A program made the position numbers and the translations under genes. Shown piece after piece: positions 17,063-25,371 of a stretch of DNA of 64,000 nucleotides. Source of the stretch: Planomonospora sp. ID82291 (GTDB lineage: Bacteria > Actinomycetota > Actinomycetes > Streptosporangiales > Streptosporangiaceae); the NCBI RefSeq assembly GCF_015711645.1, contig NZ_JABTEX010000002.1:1178001-1242000 (forward strand), read 5' to 3'. The notes beneath the pieces are model-generated. The model searched no databases. It was not told the DNA's origin and saw only the letters and a program-made list of their open reading frames with translations. The first letter of the stretch is position 1. The number at the start of each line of letters is the position of its first letter.

Positions 17063-19131
17063 GGGCGGCGCTGGGACTCGGCGGGCGGCTGCTGCGCGCC
17101 GGCGGCCGCCGGGGCCTGCTGAGCGCGGGCCTGACCGCGGTGGCGGTGACGGTCTGCACCGCGCTGCTGCTCTTCGCGGTCTCCGCGAACGTCGCCTTCG
17201 CGGGGCGGGGCGACCGGGAGGCGTGGCGCAACCCGGTCCCGGCGAAGGGGCGGGCGGTGGCGGTCCAGGCCGTGCACGTGGACTACGTGCGCGACCGGCG
17301 GATCACGGTCGTGGAGCTGGCCGCGCTGGAGCCGGGAGCGCCGCCTCCTCCGGGGCTGGACCGCTTCCCCGCGCCGGGCGAGGTCTGGCTCTCCCCCGCC
17401 CTGGCCGAACTCGCCGACGAGCTCCCGGCCGACCAGCTGGCCGACCGGTTCGCGGGCCGGCGCGGCGGGACGGTCGGGGACGAGGCGCTGGTCCATCCCG
17501 GCGAGCTGGTCGCCGTGCGGGGCTGGGCGCCGGACTCCCCGGTGCCGGCCGGAAAGGGGGCCGACGAGCCGCGGGGCGAGGTCGCGTCCACCCGGATCTC
17601 GGACTTCGCCGGGGAGCCGACGCCCGACGCGCAGGGCTACCGGATCCTCGCCCTGATCGCGAGCGTGCTGATGGCCGTGCCGCTGCTGGTGTTCGGGGGC
17701 GCGGCGGCCCGGCTCACGGTGGCCCGGCGCGACCAGCGGCTGGCCGCGCTCCGGCTGGTCGGCGCCACCCCCGGCCAGGTGGTGGCGATGACCGCCGCCG
17801 AGGCGGTGATCACCGCGTTCGCCGGGGCGGTGGCCGGGACGCTGCTGTACGTCCTGCTGATCCCGGCGCTCACCGGGATCGAGATCGCCGGGGGCTCGTG
17901 GTTCGCCGCGGACCTGTGGCCGGGCGTGCCGTACACGCTCGCCGTGCTGGCGGCCGTGCCGCTGCTCGTGGGCCTGTCCGCGGTGATCGGCCTGCGCCGG
18001 GTCGTGGTCGGCCCGCTGGGCGTGGCCAAGCGGGAGACCCCGCCGGGGATGCGCTTCGTCCGGGTCGCGGTGCTGCTGGCCGTGCTGGCCGTGGTGCCCA
18101 CGCTGAGCGTCGGCAGCGGCGGCGGGGTGATCGCGGTGGTGCTGGGGCTGGCCTTCCTCTCGATCAACCTGGCCGGCCCGTGGGTGGTCGGCCTGATCGG
18201 CAGGATCACCGCGGGGACGGCGCGCGGGCCCGTCCGGCTGCTGGCCGGGCGGCGGCTGGTGGACGACCCCCGGGCGGCCTGGCGGACCGTGAGCGGGGTG
18301 GCGCTGACCGGGTTCGTGGCGGGTTTCGTGGTCCTGCTGAACCCGTCGGCCGACCTGCTGGGCGAGGCGGACGCCTCGCGGCTGCGCGTCTCGATCCCCG
18401 CGGCGCGGGCGGACGCGGTCGCCGCCGAGGCCCGCGAGCGGCTGGCCGCGGCGGGCGTGCGCGCCGGGACCGAGGTCACCGGCGGGGGCGGGGAGGGCGG
18501 GGGGAAGGTGCTCGTCGTCGCGCTCGGCGTCCGGGAGGCGGGGGCACCGGGGAAGGCAGAGGCGGGGGAGAAGGCGGGGCAGGGGGAGAAGACGGACGCC
18601 CGGGTGGACGCCCCGGTGGACGCCCCGGTGGACGCCCCGGTGGACGCTGCGCTGGTCGACCGGGCCCGCACCGCGCTCGACGGCCTGGTGCCCGGCCGGC
18701 GCGCCACCTCCACCGCCGACGACGACCGGTTCGGCCGCCTGCTGATCGGCGACATCGGCACCGGGACGATCGTGGTGCTCACCGTCTCGTTCCTGGTCGC
18801 GGTGGTCAGCGCCGGGATCACCGCGGTCTCCTCCGTCCTGGACCGGCGGCAGACCTACGCGCTGCTCCGCCTGGCGGGCACCCCGCTGAAGGTCCTGGAC
18901 CGGGCCCGCCGGGCCGAGACGCTCATCCCGCTGGCCGTCATGGGCGGCGGCTCCATCGCGGTCGGGCTGTTCTGCGCGCTCCCCTTCGCGATCACCGGGC
19001 TGGACGCCGGCGGGCTGGCCACCCTGCTCGCCTGCGTGCTCCTCGGTTTCGCCGGGGTGGTCGGCGCCGGGGCCGTGAGCGCCCCGGTGCTCCGCTCGGT
19101 CACCGAGAACCCCGCGCCGCGCCCGGACTGA
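17059..19131 (+). CDS. FtsX-like ABC permease
   Basis: The 690-residue permease has a first helix at about residues 20-45 (LSAGLTAVAVTVCTALLLF), a long extracellular segment, and a helix bundle with ARRDQRLAALRLVGATPGQV, the conserved FtsX coupling region. A second half-repeat is seen in SVLDRRQTYALLRLAGTPLK. It therefore has the duplicated FtsX architecture of large MacB-like exporters in actinobacteria. A second extracellular loop carries a DAPV repeat. Cargo is unknown; antimicrobial-peptide resistance is a common role in this type when linked to a response regulator. Its last 11 codons and stop are copied downstream as a tandem array. Confidence 0.85.
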   Translation: MRAALGLGGRLLRAGGRRGLLSAGLTAVAVTVCTALLLFAVSANVAFAGRGDREAWRNPVPAKGRAVAVQAVHVDYVRDRRITVVELAALEPGAPPPPGLDRFPAPGEVWLSPALAELADELPADQLADRFAGRRGGTVGDEALVHPGELVAVRGWAPDSPVPAGKGADEPRGEVASTRISDFAGEPTPDAQGYRILALIASVLMAVPLLVFGGAAARLTVARRDQRLAALRLVGATPGQVVAMTAAEAVITAFAGAVAGTLLYVLLIPALTGIEIAGGSWFAADLWPGVPYTLAVLAAVPLLVGLSAVIGLRRVVVGPLGVAKRETPPGMRFVRVAVLLAVLAVVPTLSVGSGGGVIAVVLGLAFLSINLAGPWVVGLIGRITAGTARGPVRLLAGRRLVDDPRAAWRTVSGVALTGFVAGFVVLLNPSADLLGEADASRLRVSIPAARADAVAAEARERLAAAGVRAGTEVTGGGGEGGGKVLVVALGVREAGAPGKAEAGEKAGQGEKTDARVDAPVDAPVDAPVDAALVDRARTALDGLVPGRRATSTADDDRFGRLLIGDIGTGTIVVLTVSFLVAVVSAGITAVSSVLDRRQTYALLRLAGTPLKVLDRARRAETLIPLAVMGGGSIAVGLFCALPFAITGLDAGGLATLLACVLLGFAGVVGAGAVSAPVLRSVTENPAPRPD
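18604..18650 (+). repeat. 12-bp in-frame repeat in the FtsX-like permease
   Basis: GTGGACGCCCCG is repeated three times exactly and a fourth time with changes, encoding VDAP units in an extracellular linker rich in Glu, Lys and Gly. Copy number can vary without shifting the frame. Confidence 0.85.
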
Positions 19132-19360
19132 CCGCCGGGCCGGTCACCGAGAACCCCGCGCCGCGCCCGGACTGACCGCCGGGCCGGTCACCGAGAACCC
19201 CGCGCCGCGCCCGGACTGACCGCCGGGCCGGTCACCGAGAACCCCGCGCCGCGCCCGGACTGACCGCCGGGCCGGTCACCGAGAACCCCGCGCCGCGCCC
19301 GGACTGACCGCCGGGCCGGTCACCGAGGACCCCGCGCCCGGACTGACCGCAGGGCCGGTC
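19097..19360. repeat. 44-bp tandem array seeded from a gene 3' end
   Basis: Five units of exactly 44 bp start at 19097, 19141, 19185, 19229 and 19273, and a decayed sixth starts at 19317. The first unit contains the permease's last codons (SVTENPAPRPD) and its TGA, so the array is a reiterated gene terminus. Each unit also holds the inverted repeat GACCG-CCGGGC-CGGTC. The array fills the gap between two convergent genes, so it may act as a string of bidirectional terminators. Confidence 0.92.
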
Positions 19361-19376
19361 GGCCCGGGACCGGCTC

Positions 19377-20411
19377 TCAGCCCAGGACCAGGTCGCGGAC
19401 GGTCCGCAGGGAGGGCTCGTCGCCGAGTCCCATGACCAGGAGGCTGGTCACCGGACTCTTGCGCCACGCCTCCAGGCGCTCGCGGATGCGTCCGGCCGGG
19501 CCGACCAGGGAGATGCCGTCGGCCAGCTCGTCCGGGACGGCCGCGAACGCCGCGTCCCGCCGCCCGGACAGGTAGAGCTCCTGGACCTCGGCGGCGGCGC
19601 CGGCGTAGCCCATCCGGCCGATGATGTCGGCGTGGAAGTTGCGGTCGCGCGCGCCCATGCCCCCGATGTACAGGGTGAGCATCGTCTTGACCCCGTCGAG
19701 GGCCGCCCGGACGTCGTCGGTGACCAGGGTCAGGACCATGGCGGCGATGTCGAAGTCCGGCCCGGCGGCGGCCAGCGACGGCCCGTACATCTGCTCGATC
19801 TTCTCGGGGAAGGCGAACAGCGGGAGCCAGCCGTCGGCGATCTCCGCGGCGAGGGCGACGTTCCTCGGGCCCTCGGCGCCGAGGTAGAGGGGGATCTCCG
19901 GGCGCAGGGGGCGGGTGATGAGCTTCAGCGGCTTGCCCAGGCCGGTGGCCCCCGGGCGGCCCTGCGCGGGCAGCGGGAGCGGGTAGTGCCCGCCGTCCGC
20001 GGTCACCGGCCCCTCCCGGCGCCAGATCCGGCGCATGATCTCGGCGTACTCGCGGGTGCGGGCCAGCGGGCGGGCGAACGGTACGCCGTACCAGCCCTCG
20101 ACGACCTGGGGGCCGGACGCGCCGATGCCGAGCAGCAGCCGGCCGCCGGTGAGGTGGTCCAGCGTCATCGCGGTCATCGCGGTGGCCGCGGGGGTCCGGG
20201 CGGAGATCTGGGCGACCGAGGTGCCCAGCTTGATGCGCGAGGTGCGCGCGCCGTACCAGGCCAGTGGGGTGAAGGCGTCGCTGCCGTAGGCCTCGGCGGT
20301 CCACACGGAGTCGTAGCCCAGCCGTTCGGCGGCCTGGACGAGTCCGGTGGCGTCGACGGGGTCGCGCTGCCAGTAGCCGAGGTTCAGGCCGAGCTTCAGG
20401 TCGGTGCTCAT
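19377..20411 (-). CDS. LLM-class (F420-type) oxidoreductase
   Basis: The 344-residue protein is a luciferase-like TIM-barrel oxidoreductase, of the group that uses coenzyme F420 in actinobacteria. It starts with KLGLNLGYWQRD and carries AERLGYDSVWTAEAYGSDAF, LDHLTGGRLLLGIGASGPQV and a C-terminal MGLGDEPSLRTVRDLVLG. The substrate is unknown; relatives oxidise or reduce lipids, sugars and xenobiotics. The ATG at 20411 has GAGAGG upstream. A perfect KstR-type palindrome lies 34 bp before the start codon, hinting at control by sterol- or lipid-responsive TetR regulators. Confidence 0.88.
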   Translation of the reverse strand: MSTDLKLGLNLGYWQRDPVDATGLVQAAERLGYDSVWTAEAYGSDAFTPLAWYGARTSRIKLGTSVAQISARTPAATAMTAMTLDHLTGGRLLLGIGASGPQVVEGWYGVPFARPLARTREYAEIMRRIWRREGPVTADGGHYPLPLPAQGRPGATGLGKPLKLITRPLRPEIPLYLGAEGPRNVALAAEIADGWLPLFAFPEKIEQMYGPSLAAAGPDFDIAAMVLTLVTDDVRAALDGVKTMLTLYIGGMGARDRNFHADIIGRMGYAGAAAEVQELYLSGRRDAAFAAVPDELADGISLVGPAGRIRERLEAWRKSPVTSLLVMGLGDEPSLRTVRDLVLG

Positions 20412-20444
20412 GGTCGGGCCTCTCGTCCGGGTGCGCCGTCATAG

Positions 20445-20458
20445 TGAAACACGTTCTA
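20445..20458. promoter_or_regulatory. KstR-type palindromic operator
   Basis: TGAAACACGTTCTA fits the published KstR consensus TNNAACNNGTTNNA at every fixed position. It lies between the divergent LLM oxidoreductase and sulfatase genes, 34 bp from the former's start codon. KstR represses cholesterol-catabolism genes in mycobacteria and rhodococci. Here the regulator itself is not in view, and related TetR proteins may share the motif. Confidence 0.6.
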
Positions 20459-20514
20459 TTTGACTTTGCGGAAGGCCCGGTGTCGAGGTCGGGGCTTTGG
20501 GGAAACGTGACACT

Positions 20515-22023
20515 GTGCTGAACGCTGCCCGTAAGGTTTTATACCTTCTTCCCCTGTTCATCCTGGTCTCGGCCACGATTCCGGCTGTGGCCGAGACGCC
20601 CCGGCGTCCCAATGTCGTGGTCATCCTGGTCGATGATCTCGGAATGGGCGACCTGGAGAAATTTCCGAACATCTGGAACGAGTTCGTCCGGTCGGGTGCC
20701 GGTTTCAGCCGGTTCTTCGTCCCCAACTCCTGGTGCTGCCCGTCCCGCGCGTCCATCCTCCGCTCCCAGTACGTGCACAGCCACGGCGTCCTGACCAACA
20801 CCACCCCCAAGGGGGGGTTCGGGAGGTTCTACCGGAAAGATCTGGAACGTTCCACGGTGGGCGTCTGGATGAAGCAGGCCGGCTACCGGACCGGCCTGAT
20901 GGGCAAGTACCTCAACCACTATCCGGGCCCCGCCCCCGCCACCCACGTGCCCCGGGGCTGGGACGACTGGCAGGTGCCGGTGCGCGGGCTGTACAACGAG
21001 TACGGCTACACGCTGAACGAGAACGGCAGGCTCAGGGCGTACGGCTCCGCGCCCGAGGACTACCTGACCGACGTGCTCAGCGCGAAGGCGAACGCGTTCG
21101 TCTCCCGGGGGGACGACCCCTTCTTCCTCTACCTCGCACCGGTCGCCCCGCACCTGCCGGCCAACCACGCGCTCCGCCACCGCGACGCCTTCACCGGCCA
21201 CACGGCCCCGCGCCCGCCCTCCTTCGACCAGGAGAACGTCGCCGCCGAGCCTCTGTGGCTGCGCTCGCGCAAGCGGCTGACCCCGGAGCGGATCGAGCGG
21301 ACCGACGAGATCTACCGCGACCGGCTGCGGGCCATGCTCGGCGTGGACGACATGGTCGGATCCCTGGTCCGGAGCCTGCGCGCCGCCGGGAAGCTGGACG
21401 ACACCTACCTGTTCTTCGGCTCCGACAACGGATTCCACCTGGGGCAGCACCGGCTCGGGCAGGGCAAGACGACCCCGTTCGACGAGAGCATCAAGGTGCC
21501 GATGTTCGTCCGGGGACCGGGGATCCAGTCCGGCCGCACGGTCACCGAGGTCGCCTCCACCGTGGACCTCGCCCCGACCGTCGCCGCGCTCGCCGGCGCC
21601 CGGCTGCCCCGCTTCGTCGAGGGCCGCTCTCTGCTCCCCCTCCTGCACGGCCGGACCCCGGCCGGCTGGCGCCGGAACGTGCTGGTCGAGTTCCACCGGC
21701 CGGGCAGGGCGAAGCCCTCGGCTCCGGCCCGCATTCCGTCCTACCAGGCGATGCGCACCGCCCGGCACACCTTCGTCCGCTACGCGACCGGCGAGTACCA
21801 GCTCTACGACCTCGCCTCCGACCCCTACCAGCTGCGCAACCTGGCCGGGCGGGTGCCCCGTTCGGTGATCACCGGTTTCGAGCGCCGGCTCGACGCCCTG
21901 GTCGCCTGCGCCGGCGCCGCCTGCCGCGCCGCCGACGCCGTCTCCCCGCCGGCGTTCTCCGTCCCGCCCCTGGAGATCACGGGCTCCGTGCTCCCGCGCG
22001 CCGCCCTGCGGACCGTCCCGTGA
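20515..22023 (+). CDS. Secreted sulfatase
   Basis: The 502-residue protein begins with a signal peptide (a basic start, then VLYLLPLFILVSATIPAVAE) and continues with the arylsulfatase fold: VVVILVDDLGMGDL supplies metal-binding Asp residues. The formylglycine motif C-x-P-S-R occurs as CCPSR with the modified Cys at about residue 74. TGLMGKYLNHY and FFGSDNGFHLGQH complete the active site, resembling N-acetylglucosamine-6-sulfatases. It would remove sulfate from an external glycan or ester, and needs a formylglycine-generating enzyme from elsewhere. The GTG at 20515 was chosen; a TTG at 20497 would add six residues. Confidence 0.88.
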   Translation: MLNAARKVLYLLPLFILVSATIPAVAETPRRPNVVVILVDDLGMGDLEKFPNIWNEFVRSGAGFSRFFVPNSWCCPSRASILRSQYVHSHGVLTNTTPKGGFGRFYRKDLERSTVGVWMKQAGYRTGLMGKYLNHYPGPAPATHVPRGWDDWQVPVRGLYNEYGYTLNENGRLRAYGSAPEDYLTDVLSAKANAFVSRGDDPFFLYLAPVAPHLPANHALRHRDAFTGHTAPRPPSFDQENVAAEPLWLRSRKRLTPERIERTDEIYRDRLRAMLGVDDMVGSLVRSLRAAGKLDDTYLFFGSDNGFHLGQHRLGQGKTTPFDESIKVPMFVRGPGIQSGRTVTEVASTVDLAPTVAALAGARLPRFVEGRSLLPLLHGRTPAGWRRNVLVEFHRPGRAKPSAPARIPSYQAMRTARHTFVRYATGEYQLYDLASDPYQLRNLAGRVPRSVITGFERRLDALVACAGAACRAADAVSPPAFSVPPLEITGSVLPRAALRTVP

Positions 22024-22044
22024 GACGGGCGGGGATCCGGGCTC

Positions 22045-22058
22045 GTCCCGGCCGGGAC
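22045..22058. terminator. GC-rich palindrome between convergent genes
   Basis: GTCCCGGCCGGGAC is a perfect 14-bp palindrome in the 55-bp gap between the sulfatase and the oppositely oriented GntR regulator, followed by further CCGG-type repeats. A bidirectional terminator role is inferred; there is no T-tract. Confidence 0.4.
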
Positions 22059-22078
22059 CGGGCCGGGACCGGCCGGGG

Positions 22079-22783
22079 TCAGCCGGTCGGGCCCTGCGGG
22101 TCCGGGTAGGCGCGGGTGAGGTGGTCGGCGATCGCGGCGGCCGCCTCCTCGGAGTCGCCGGACGCGACCGCCTCGTAGATCCGCCGGTGGTCGGCCATGA
22201 GCGGGTCGGTGACCCCGAGCCGCTCGACCGCTTCGACGGCGTGGCGCTGCACCGTGGCGCGCAGGGCGTGCATCGTGGCGGTGAGCAGGCGGTTGCCGGA
22301 CAGCTCGGCGATCGTGAGGTGGAACTCGGCGTCGTGCAGGACGAACTCGTCGGCGCTCCCGGCCCGCTCCATCCGTGCCAGCGCCGCCCGGAGCCGGTCC
22401 AGGCGGTCGGGGGTGGCGTGCCCGGCCGCGTGCCGTACCGCCCACTGCTCGATCATCATCCGGGTCTCCGCGACCTCCCGCATGGAGAGGCTGGACAGGC
22501 CCACGTGCAGCCGGAGCAGATCGGCCAGGGCCCCCGCGGGGCGGGCGGTGAGCACCGCGCCCGCGTCGGGGCCCCGGCCGGCGTGCGACGCGACCACCCC
22601 CAGCGTCTCCAGCACCCGCATCGCCTCGCGCACCGACGAGCGGCCGACCCGGAGCTGCTCGGCGAGCTGCCGCTCGCCCGGCAGCCGGTCGCCGACCGTG
22701 AGGCCGTCCTCCGCGATACGCCGCTCGATCTGGGCGATCACGTCCTCGAAGGCCCGGGTGCGCCGGACCGGCTCCCATCCCAT
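22079..22783 (-). CDS. FadR/LutR-type GntR regulator of the lut operon
   Basis: The 234-residue protein has an N-terminal GntR winged helix (VGDRLPGERQLAEQLRVGRS, then SVREAMRVLETLGVV) and a C-terminal all-helical FadR-type ligand domain (FCD) with metal-binding positions around FVLHDAEFHLTIAELSGNRL. Such FadR-subfamily members next to lactate genes (LutR/LldR) repress until lactate is present. The gene is divergent from lutA, with twin operators between them, and so probably controls both itself and lutABC. The ATG at 22783 fits the family start. Confidence 0.88.
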   Translation of the reverse strand: MGWEPVRRTRAFEDVIAQIERRIAEDGLTVGDRLPGERQLAEQLRVGRSSVREAMRVLETLGVVASHAGRGPDAGAVLTARPAGALADLLRLHVGLSSLSMREVAETRMMIEQWAVRHAAGHATPDRLDRLRAALARMERAGSADEFVLHDAEFHLTIAELSGNRLLTATMHALRATVQRHAVEAVERLGVTDPLMADHRRIYEAVASGDSEEAAAAIADHLTRAYPDPQGPTG

Positions 22784-22822
22784 GCCGTCTCCCTCGCCGT
22801 GTGGGGGTCCTTGTCGGGACAT

Positions 22823-22850
22823 ATGGTCAGACCATACTGTGGTCAGACCA
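22823..22850. promoter_or_regulatory. Twin GntR operators in the lut intergenic region
   Basis: The palindrome TGGTCAGACCA occurs twice, at 22824-22834 and 22840-22850, with centres 16 bp apart; the first extends to ATGGTCAGACCAT. It matches the TGGT-NNN-ACCA type site of FadR-subfamily GntR regulators. Placement in the 84-bp region between the regulator and lutA suggests cooperative repression of both promoters. Confidence 0.8.
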
Positions 22851-22867
22851 TAGTCGGAAGGAGCGCC

Positions 22868-23779
22868 GTGCGCGTCGCCCTGTTCATCACCTGCGTCAAC
22901 GACACCCTCTTCCCCGGCACGGGCCGGGCGGTCGTGACGCTGCTGCGCCGGCTGGGGTGCGAGGTCGACTTCCCGCAGGCCCAGACCTGCTGCGGCCAGA
23001 TGCACGTCAACACCGGGTACCCGCAGGAGGGGACCCGGCTGGCGCGGCACTTCACGGACGTCTTCGCCGGGTACGACGCGGTGGTCGCGCCCTCCGGATC
23101 GTGCGCCGCGATGGTCCGTGAGCAGTACCCCCGCCTGGCCCGCGCCGCCGACGCGGCGGCCGGGCGCCCCGCCTCCGCCGCGTCCGCTGCGCCCCCTGTA
23201 TCCGCCGTGTCCTCTGCGGAGGCCGGGACCGCCGGGACCGCCGGGACCGTCCGGGGGGGCGGCGGGAGGACCGCCGGACGGACGGCGGCCCCCTCCTTCG
23301 CCGAGGAGGTGGCCGCGCTCGTGCCGAAGGTCCACGACCTCTCGGAGTTCCTGGTCGACGTCCTGGGGGTCACCGACGTCGGCGCCTCCTTCCCGCACCG
23401 GGTGACCTACCACCCGACCTGCCACTCCCTGCGCGGGCTCCGGCTGGGCGACCGTCCCACCCGGCTGCTGGAGCAGGTCAGGGGGCTGGAACTGGTCCCG
23501 CTCCCCGGTGCGGAGGAGTGCTGCGGGTTCGGCGGCACCTTCGCCGTCAAGAACCCGGCGGTCTCCGCGGCCATGTGCGCGGACAAGGCGCACAACGTCA
23601 TGGCGACCGGCGCGGAGGTGCTCTGCGCCGCGGACAACTCCTGCCTGATGCACGTCGGCGGCGCCCTGGGCCGCCAGCGCGCCGGGATCCGGGTCATGCA
23701 CCTGGCGGAGATCCTCGCCGCGACCTCGGAGCCCACGGCGGGCGGGCGGACCGCGGGCGGGCGGACGGGGGAGGGGTGA
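22868..23779 (+). CDS. lutA: L-lactate utilisation Fe-S protein LutA
   Basis: LutA is the CCG-domain subunit of the cytosolic LutABC complex that oxidises L-lactate to pyruvate. The 303-residue protein has two cysteine-rich CCG modules: QTCCGQMHVNTGYP, and ECCGFGGTFAVKNP with the preceding TYHPTCHSLRGLRL. Between them lies an Ala/Gly/Thr-rich insertion at about residues 95-140 that is not typical of the family. The GTG at 22868 follows GGAAGGAG. Its TGA overlaps the lutB ATG by one base, as in a tightly coupled operon. The twin operators lie just upstream. Confidence 0.92.
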   Translation: MRVALFITCVNDTLFPGTGRAVVTLLRRLGCEVDFPQAQTCCGQMHVNTGYPQEGTRLARHFTDVFAGYDAVVAPSGSCAAMVREQYPRLARAADAAAGRPASAASAAPPVSAVSSAEAGTAGTAGTVRGGGGRTAGRTAAPSFAEEVAALVPKVHDLSEFLVDVLGVTDVGASFPHRVTYHPTCHSLRGLRLGDRPTRLLEQVRGLELVPLPGAEECCGFGGTFAVKNPAVSAAMCADKAHNVMATGAEVLCAADNSCLMHVGGALGRQRAGIRVMHLAEILAATSEPTAGGRTAGGRTGEG

Positions 23780-25371
23780 TGAGCGCCGCCTTCCTCGGCA
23801 TGCCCGCCTTCCCCCGCAACGCCGCGCGGGCCGTGGGGGACTCGCAGCTGCGCTTCAACCTCCGCAAGGCCACGCGCACGATCCGCGGCAGGCGCGCCGC
23901 GGTGGTGGGCGAACTGCCGGACTGGGAGGAACTGCGGGCGGCGGGCAAGGAGATCAAGGACCACACCCTGCGCCATCTGGACCGCTACCTGCTCCAGATG
24001 GAGGAGGCGGTCACCCGGGCCGGCGGGCGGGTGCACTGGGCCGCCGACGCCGACGAGGCCAACCGGATCGTCGCCGGCCTCGTCGAGGCCACCGGCGAGA
24101 CCGGCGTGGTCAAGGTCAAGTCGATGGCCACCCAGGAGATCGGCCTCAACGAGGCGCTCGCCGCCCGGGGGATCACCGCCTACGAGACCGACCTCGCCGA
24201 GCTGATCGTGCAACTCGGCGACGACCTGCCCTCGCACATCCTCGTCCCCGCCATCCACCGCAACCGCTCGGAGATCCGCGAGATCTTCCGGGAGAAGATG
24301 GGGGAGTGGGGACGGGCGGCACCCGAGGACCTCACCGACGAGCCCCGGGCCCTGGCCGAGGCCGCCCGGCTGCACCTGCGCGAGCGCTTCCTGTCGACGA
24401 AGGTCGCGGTCTCCGGCGCCAACTTCATGATCGCCGAGACCGGCACCCTGGTGGTGCTGGAGTCCGAGGGCAACGGCCGCATGTGCCTGACCCTGCCCGA
24501 CACCCTGATCAGTGTGGTCGGTATCGAGAAGCTCCTGCCGACCTGGCAGGACCTGGAGGTCTTCCTCCAGGTGCTCCCGCGTTCCTCCACCGGCGAGCGG
24601 ATGAACCCCTACACCTCGACCTGGACCGGTGCGTCCGAAGGGCAGGAGTTCCACCTCGTCCTGCTCGACAACGGCCGTACCACGGTGCTCGCCGACGAGG
24701 TCGGACGCCAGGCGCTGCGCTGCATCCGCTGCTCGGCCTGCCTGAACGTCTGCCCCGTCTACGAGCGCGCGGGCGGCCACGCCTACGGCTCGGTCTACCC
24801 CGGCCCGATCGGCGCCATCCTCACCCCGCAACTGCGCGGCGCGGGCCCCGCGCCGTCCTCCCCGCCCGGTGGCGGCGCTCCTGCTCCTGCGATCCCGGCG
24901 CCGAGCGGTCGCCCGGCTTCTGCGACCGCTGTGCCCGGCGGTCGCCCGGCTTCTGCGATCCCGGCGCCGAGCGGTCGCATGCCGGCTTCTGCGACCGCTG
25001 TGCCCGGCGGTCGCATGCCGGCTTCTGCGACCGCTGAGCTGGACGCCTCGCTGCCGTACGCGTCGTCCCTGTGCGGCGCCTGCTACGAGGTCTGCCCGGT
25101 CGCCATCGACATCCCCGAGGTGCTCGTCCACCTGCGGGCCAAGGCGCCCCACCCGCGGGCCGAACGCCTGGCCATGCGCGCCGCCGGCTGGGTGCTCGAC
25201 CGCCCCGTACGGCTGGCCCGCGCCCAGCGGCTGTCCGGACGGCTCCGCCGGTTCGTCCCCCGGCGCCTGCCCGGCCCGGCGGCGGCCTGGACCGACACCC
25301 GCGACATCCCCGACATCCCCGCCGAGTCCTTCCGCGACTGGTGGAACCGTACCGACGGAGGCACCCGATGA
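23779..25371 (+). CDS. lutB: L-lactate utilisation Fe-S protein LutB
   Basis: LutB is the iron-sulfur subunit of the LutABC lactate oxidase. The 530-residue protein carries the LUD domain (VVKVKSMATQEIGLNEALAA, then a GANFMIAETGTLVVLESEGN region) and two ferredoxin-like 4Fe-4S motifs, CIRCSACLNVCPVY and CGACYEVCPVAI, then a DUF3390-type tail ending IPAESFRDWWNRT. Between the two Fe-S motifs there is a long repeat-derived Pro/Ala/Ser insertion, making it longer than the roughly 470-480 residues usual for LutB. Start and stop overlap lutA and lutC. Confidence 0.93.
   Translation: MSAAFLGMPAFPRNAARAVGDSQLRFNLRKATRTIRGRRAAVVGELPDWEELRAAGKEIKDHTLRHLDRYLLQMEEAVTRAGGRVHWAADADEANRIVAGLVEATGETGVVKVKSMATQEIGLNEALAARGITAYETDLAELIVQLGDDLPSHILVPAIHRNRSEIREIFREKMGEWGRAAPEDLTDEPRALAEAARLHLRERFLSTKVAVSGANFMIAETGTLVVLESEGNGRMCLTLPDTLISVVGIEKLLPTWQDLEVFLQVLPRSSTGERMNPYTSTWTGASEGQEFHLVLLDNGRTTVLADEVGRQALRCIRCSACLNVCPVYERAGGHAYGSVYPGPIGAILTPQLRGAGPAPSSPPGGGAPAPAIPAPSGRPASATAVPGGRPASAIPAPSGRMPASATAVPGGRMPASATAELDASLPYASSLCGACYEVCPVAIDIPEVLVHLRAKAPHPRAERLAMRAAGWVLDRPVRLARAQRLSGRLRRFVPRRLPGPAAAWTDTRDIPDIPAESFRDWWNRTDGGTR
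24891..25028 (+). repeat. In-frame tandem duplication in the LutB linker
   Basis: A 66-bp unit (24891-24956) and a 72-bp near-copy (24957-25028) each contain two sub-repeats. They encode IPAPSGRPASATAVPGGR-type sequence, the second copy with an added Met in each half. The expansion sits exactly between the two 4Fe-4S motifs and keeps the frame. Confidence 0.9.
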
